A stretch of DNA of 64,000 nt. Source: Nitrospirota bacterium. Lineage in GTDB: Bacteria; Nitrospirota; Nitrospiria; Nitrospirales; NS-4. The notes under the pieces were generated by a model, which was not told where the DNA came from, ran no database searches, and was given only the letters and a program-made list of their open reading frames with translations. The stretch is taken from NCBI GenBank assembly GCA_005877815.1, contig VBOG01000107.1:1-64000 (forward strand), read 5' to 3'. Below are positions 61,909 to 64,000 of the stretch, in pieces (the first letter of the stretch is position 1; every line of letters starts with the position of its first letter). The position numbers and the translations under genes were made by a program.

Positions 61909-63795
61909 CTATCGCGTCCGTCTCGCCTTGGTCAGTGAGAACGCACCGATGGGCCCGTCCGGGTCTAAGGACGGCAGAATGACGGGGACCTGTTCCTTAC
62001 CCAACTCCGCAGCGCTCGATGCCACGTGCGCACGCAGGTAGGCGAACAACTCGCCGACATCCACCCAGCCGTTATCGTTCATATCGGCCTGCCCCCGGAT
62101 TCCTTTGAGGAATTGATACGTGAAGAGGCCATGCTGCCCCGCTTCCCAGGGAAGGGAAGGCCCGGGACTCGGGGACGACGCGATCAGAACGTTGCGGCCT
62201 TTTGTTCGCAGACCGGGCGCCTCCCAGAGGAGGCCGGCTGGTCCCGCCTGTCCAGTACCTTTCACCGTGTTAAATGCCACATCGGCAAGCAGAAGGTTCA
62301 ACCGTGAAGGAATCCTGTTCAAGACCTCTTGAAGTCGCGTGAGTGAATAGCCACGGGGCGCGCTCTCTGGTGCGCCGGTGTCGTATGCCAAAATCGACAT
62401 CTCGTGATTCGGGGCATTGAGCAAACCACTTCCCACGAGATACACCAGCACGATTCCCGATGACTTGGCCTTTCGCGGCAGCCAATCTTCGAAGGTACTT
62501 TCAATGTCCGCCAATAATGCGCGATCATCGGTCAGCACACGAACGTTTTCCGCCGGGAAGCCGGCAAGAGCCGTCAAGTGCTTCCCGACGATTTCGGCGT
62601 CGCGTTTCGCGAATTTCATTCGCGGCACCCCCTCGTCCCGATAGCTGCCGATACCGATCACGACGGCATACGAGGTGCGCCGTTCAAATCCCTGAGGCCG
62701 CGGAGGCACTTGGTCCACGTCGACTGAGAGCACCTCCAGCGATTCGGACGGTGCGTCCTTGACACCCGGCTGCACCATTGCCACGAATCGTTTTCGCGTC
62801 GACACTCCAAAACCTCCGGCTTCCGTAATCTGCACCACCAACTCTGCTTGTTGATCGGCAAGAGATGCCGACAGGGTCGAGGAGATCGTGACCTGTTTCT
62901 TTTCGCCCGGCTGGATGTCGCCCAAAAATGTGGGCGAAGTGAATTCTTTGACCAATGCGGCCGTGCCCGAGAGAACGGCCGCGACACCTCGAGCGACCCC
63001 TGGGCCGCTGTTGGCGACTTCCAGCCGAATGAGGACCTTTTCTCCTCCTTCAAGGATCTGGTTATGGTTTTCATCTTCCAATGACGCTCGGAAGCTCAGG
63101 GTCGGGGATTCGGCACTACTGCGCGGTTGAGCAGCGGCACCCGCCGCCAACTCTTGCCGCGTTCGAAGCCGGATCGCGGCATCCCTGATCCTGACCGCTT
63201 GCGTCAGACTCTCAACGACACGGTCTGAGAGTTTCTCTATCGCCTCGGTCACCGGCAACATAATACCTTGGACTCTGCACTCGGTGCCGTCCGTACGCGC
63301 CGTCCATTTCCCCTCGGCCTTGATGACGTCGTTGAACAAACTCTTGCCTTCCGTGTCCGAAACACTGATTCGCAAGCGGATGAGGACCTTGAGCGGATAT
63401 TCCCCAATTTCTCTTCTGGGAATATTGAGATTGATCTCGGACGTCTCCAGCACCGCGCTCAATACGGCATCCGCGGGCTCCTTGGCCGCCGTCCCTTCAA
63501 ACGTTTTCTCGAAGACCTGCGCAGCGTCAGCCTTCACTTGTTCTGCCAGCCGCTCGCCGAGAGGAATGGCCTGCGGCACATTGCAAGAGTCCCGGTAATA
63601 CATCTGCGCTTGTTTCAAGGCGTCGGGAAGGTCGAGACGCACCGACAGAGGAATGCTCGGCGTCTGAGGTTCGCTGGATTTGAATTCGAGCCGTGGAAAG
63701 ACAACTTTTTGACCGCACCCCGATGTCGCGCCGAGAAGCAGAAGGAGTAGTGCCAGAGTTGGCCTTACCAGGCGATACGAACAGGACAATACCAC
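61909..63795 (-). CDS. Putative lipoprotein with caspase-like (peptidase C14 fold) domain lacking catalytic residues
   Basis: Lipobox ATSGC; RTSYAVVIGIGSYRDEGVPRMKFAKRDAEIVGKHL...; GSG replaces GHG and ADVAF replaces D-x-C; GTG start behind GAGGAG. Confidence 0.75.
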   Translation of the reverse strand: MVLSCSYRLVRPTLALLLLLLGATSGCGQKVVFPRLEFKSSEPQTPSIPLSVRLDLPDALKQAQMYYRDSCNVPQAIPLGERLAEQVKADAAQVFEKTFEGTAAKEPADAVLSAVLETSEINLNIPRREIGEYPLKVLIRLRISVSDTEGKSLFNDVIKAEGKWTARTDGTECRVQGIMLPVTEAIEKLSDRVVESLTQAVRIRDAAIRLRTRQELAAGAAAQPRSSAESPTLSFRASLEDENHNQILEGGEKVLIRLEVANSGPGVARGVAAVLSGTAALVKEFTSPTFLGDIQPGEKKQVTISSTLSASLADQQAELVVQITEAGGFGVSTRKRFVAMVQPGVKDAPSESLEVLSVDVDQVPPRPQGFERRTSYAVVIGIGSYRDEGVPRMKFAKRDAEIVGKHLTALAGFPAENVRVLTDDRALLADIESTFEDWLPRKAKSSGIVLVYLVGSGLLNAPNHEMSILAYDTGAPESAPRGYSLTRLQEVLNRIPSRLNLLLADVAFNTVKGTGQAGPAGLLWEAPGLRTKGRNVLIASSPSPGPSLPWEAGQHGLFTYQFLKGIRGQADMNDNGWVDVGELFAYLRAHVASSAAELGKEQVPVILPSLDPDGPIGAFSLTKARRTR

Positions 63796-64000
63796 ACTCC
63801 TCGACTGTGCAATCCAGGCATCCAACCGAAGCCTTATACAGCATGTGCTCCATGAAGGCAATGCAAACGTGGTGCGCACGAGAGTTGACCGTCTCATCGC
63901 GAAGCCGTTAGCATGAGGCGATGCACGCCTCGCGCTCGCATGGCCATCACTGGCTTCTCCTGACCGATCTCCTCAGACTCCGCAACCAGACAGGCTCGCT

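Noticed and set aside
61801-63900. tRNA-Thr as an integration site for an island carrying the caspase-like gene
   Set aside because: No integrase and no duplicated tRNA 3' end visible in the window.

Overview
The window is a dense, high-GC bacterial chromosome segment. Gene content and gene order suggest a Nitrospira-like organism (inference, not searched). Most of it is housekeeping: cdsA-dxr-rseP-proS; an AddAB-type helicase/nuclease pair; lnt-prfB-lysS-lolC/E-lolD; trpF-trpB-trpA-PLD; lpxD; a long minus-strand run (nth-yicC-gmk-rpoZ-coaBC-TPR-aroQ-efp-accB-accC-thiE); hflX; tsaD; clpC; nadK; an FNR-like flavoprotein-fumC; gltA; an HU-like protein; a desaturase; an RRM protein; tRNA-Thr(CGT). 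About 8.5-16 kb is a lower-density accessory region with small hypotheticals and gene remnants. I saw no CRISPR array, rRNA, intact mobile element or clear defence island. Best leads: (1) hflX appears to use a non-canonical AUU start behind a perfect AGGAGG; (2) a secreted or lipoprotein caspase-fold protein with both catalytic residues replaced; (3) prfB with a +1 programmed frameshift; (4) a collapsed CHASE2/cyclase-type gene keeping both ends, followed by a truncated SH3-like gene; (5) predicted leaderless promoters at nadK and lpxD; (6) an orphan radical-SAM/62-aa protein pair; (7) a stand-alone DGQHR-domain/Zn-ribbon pair. All family calls come from reading motifs by eye; no database search was run.
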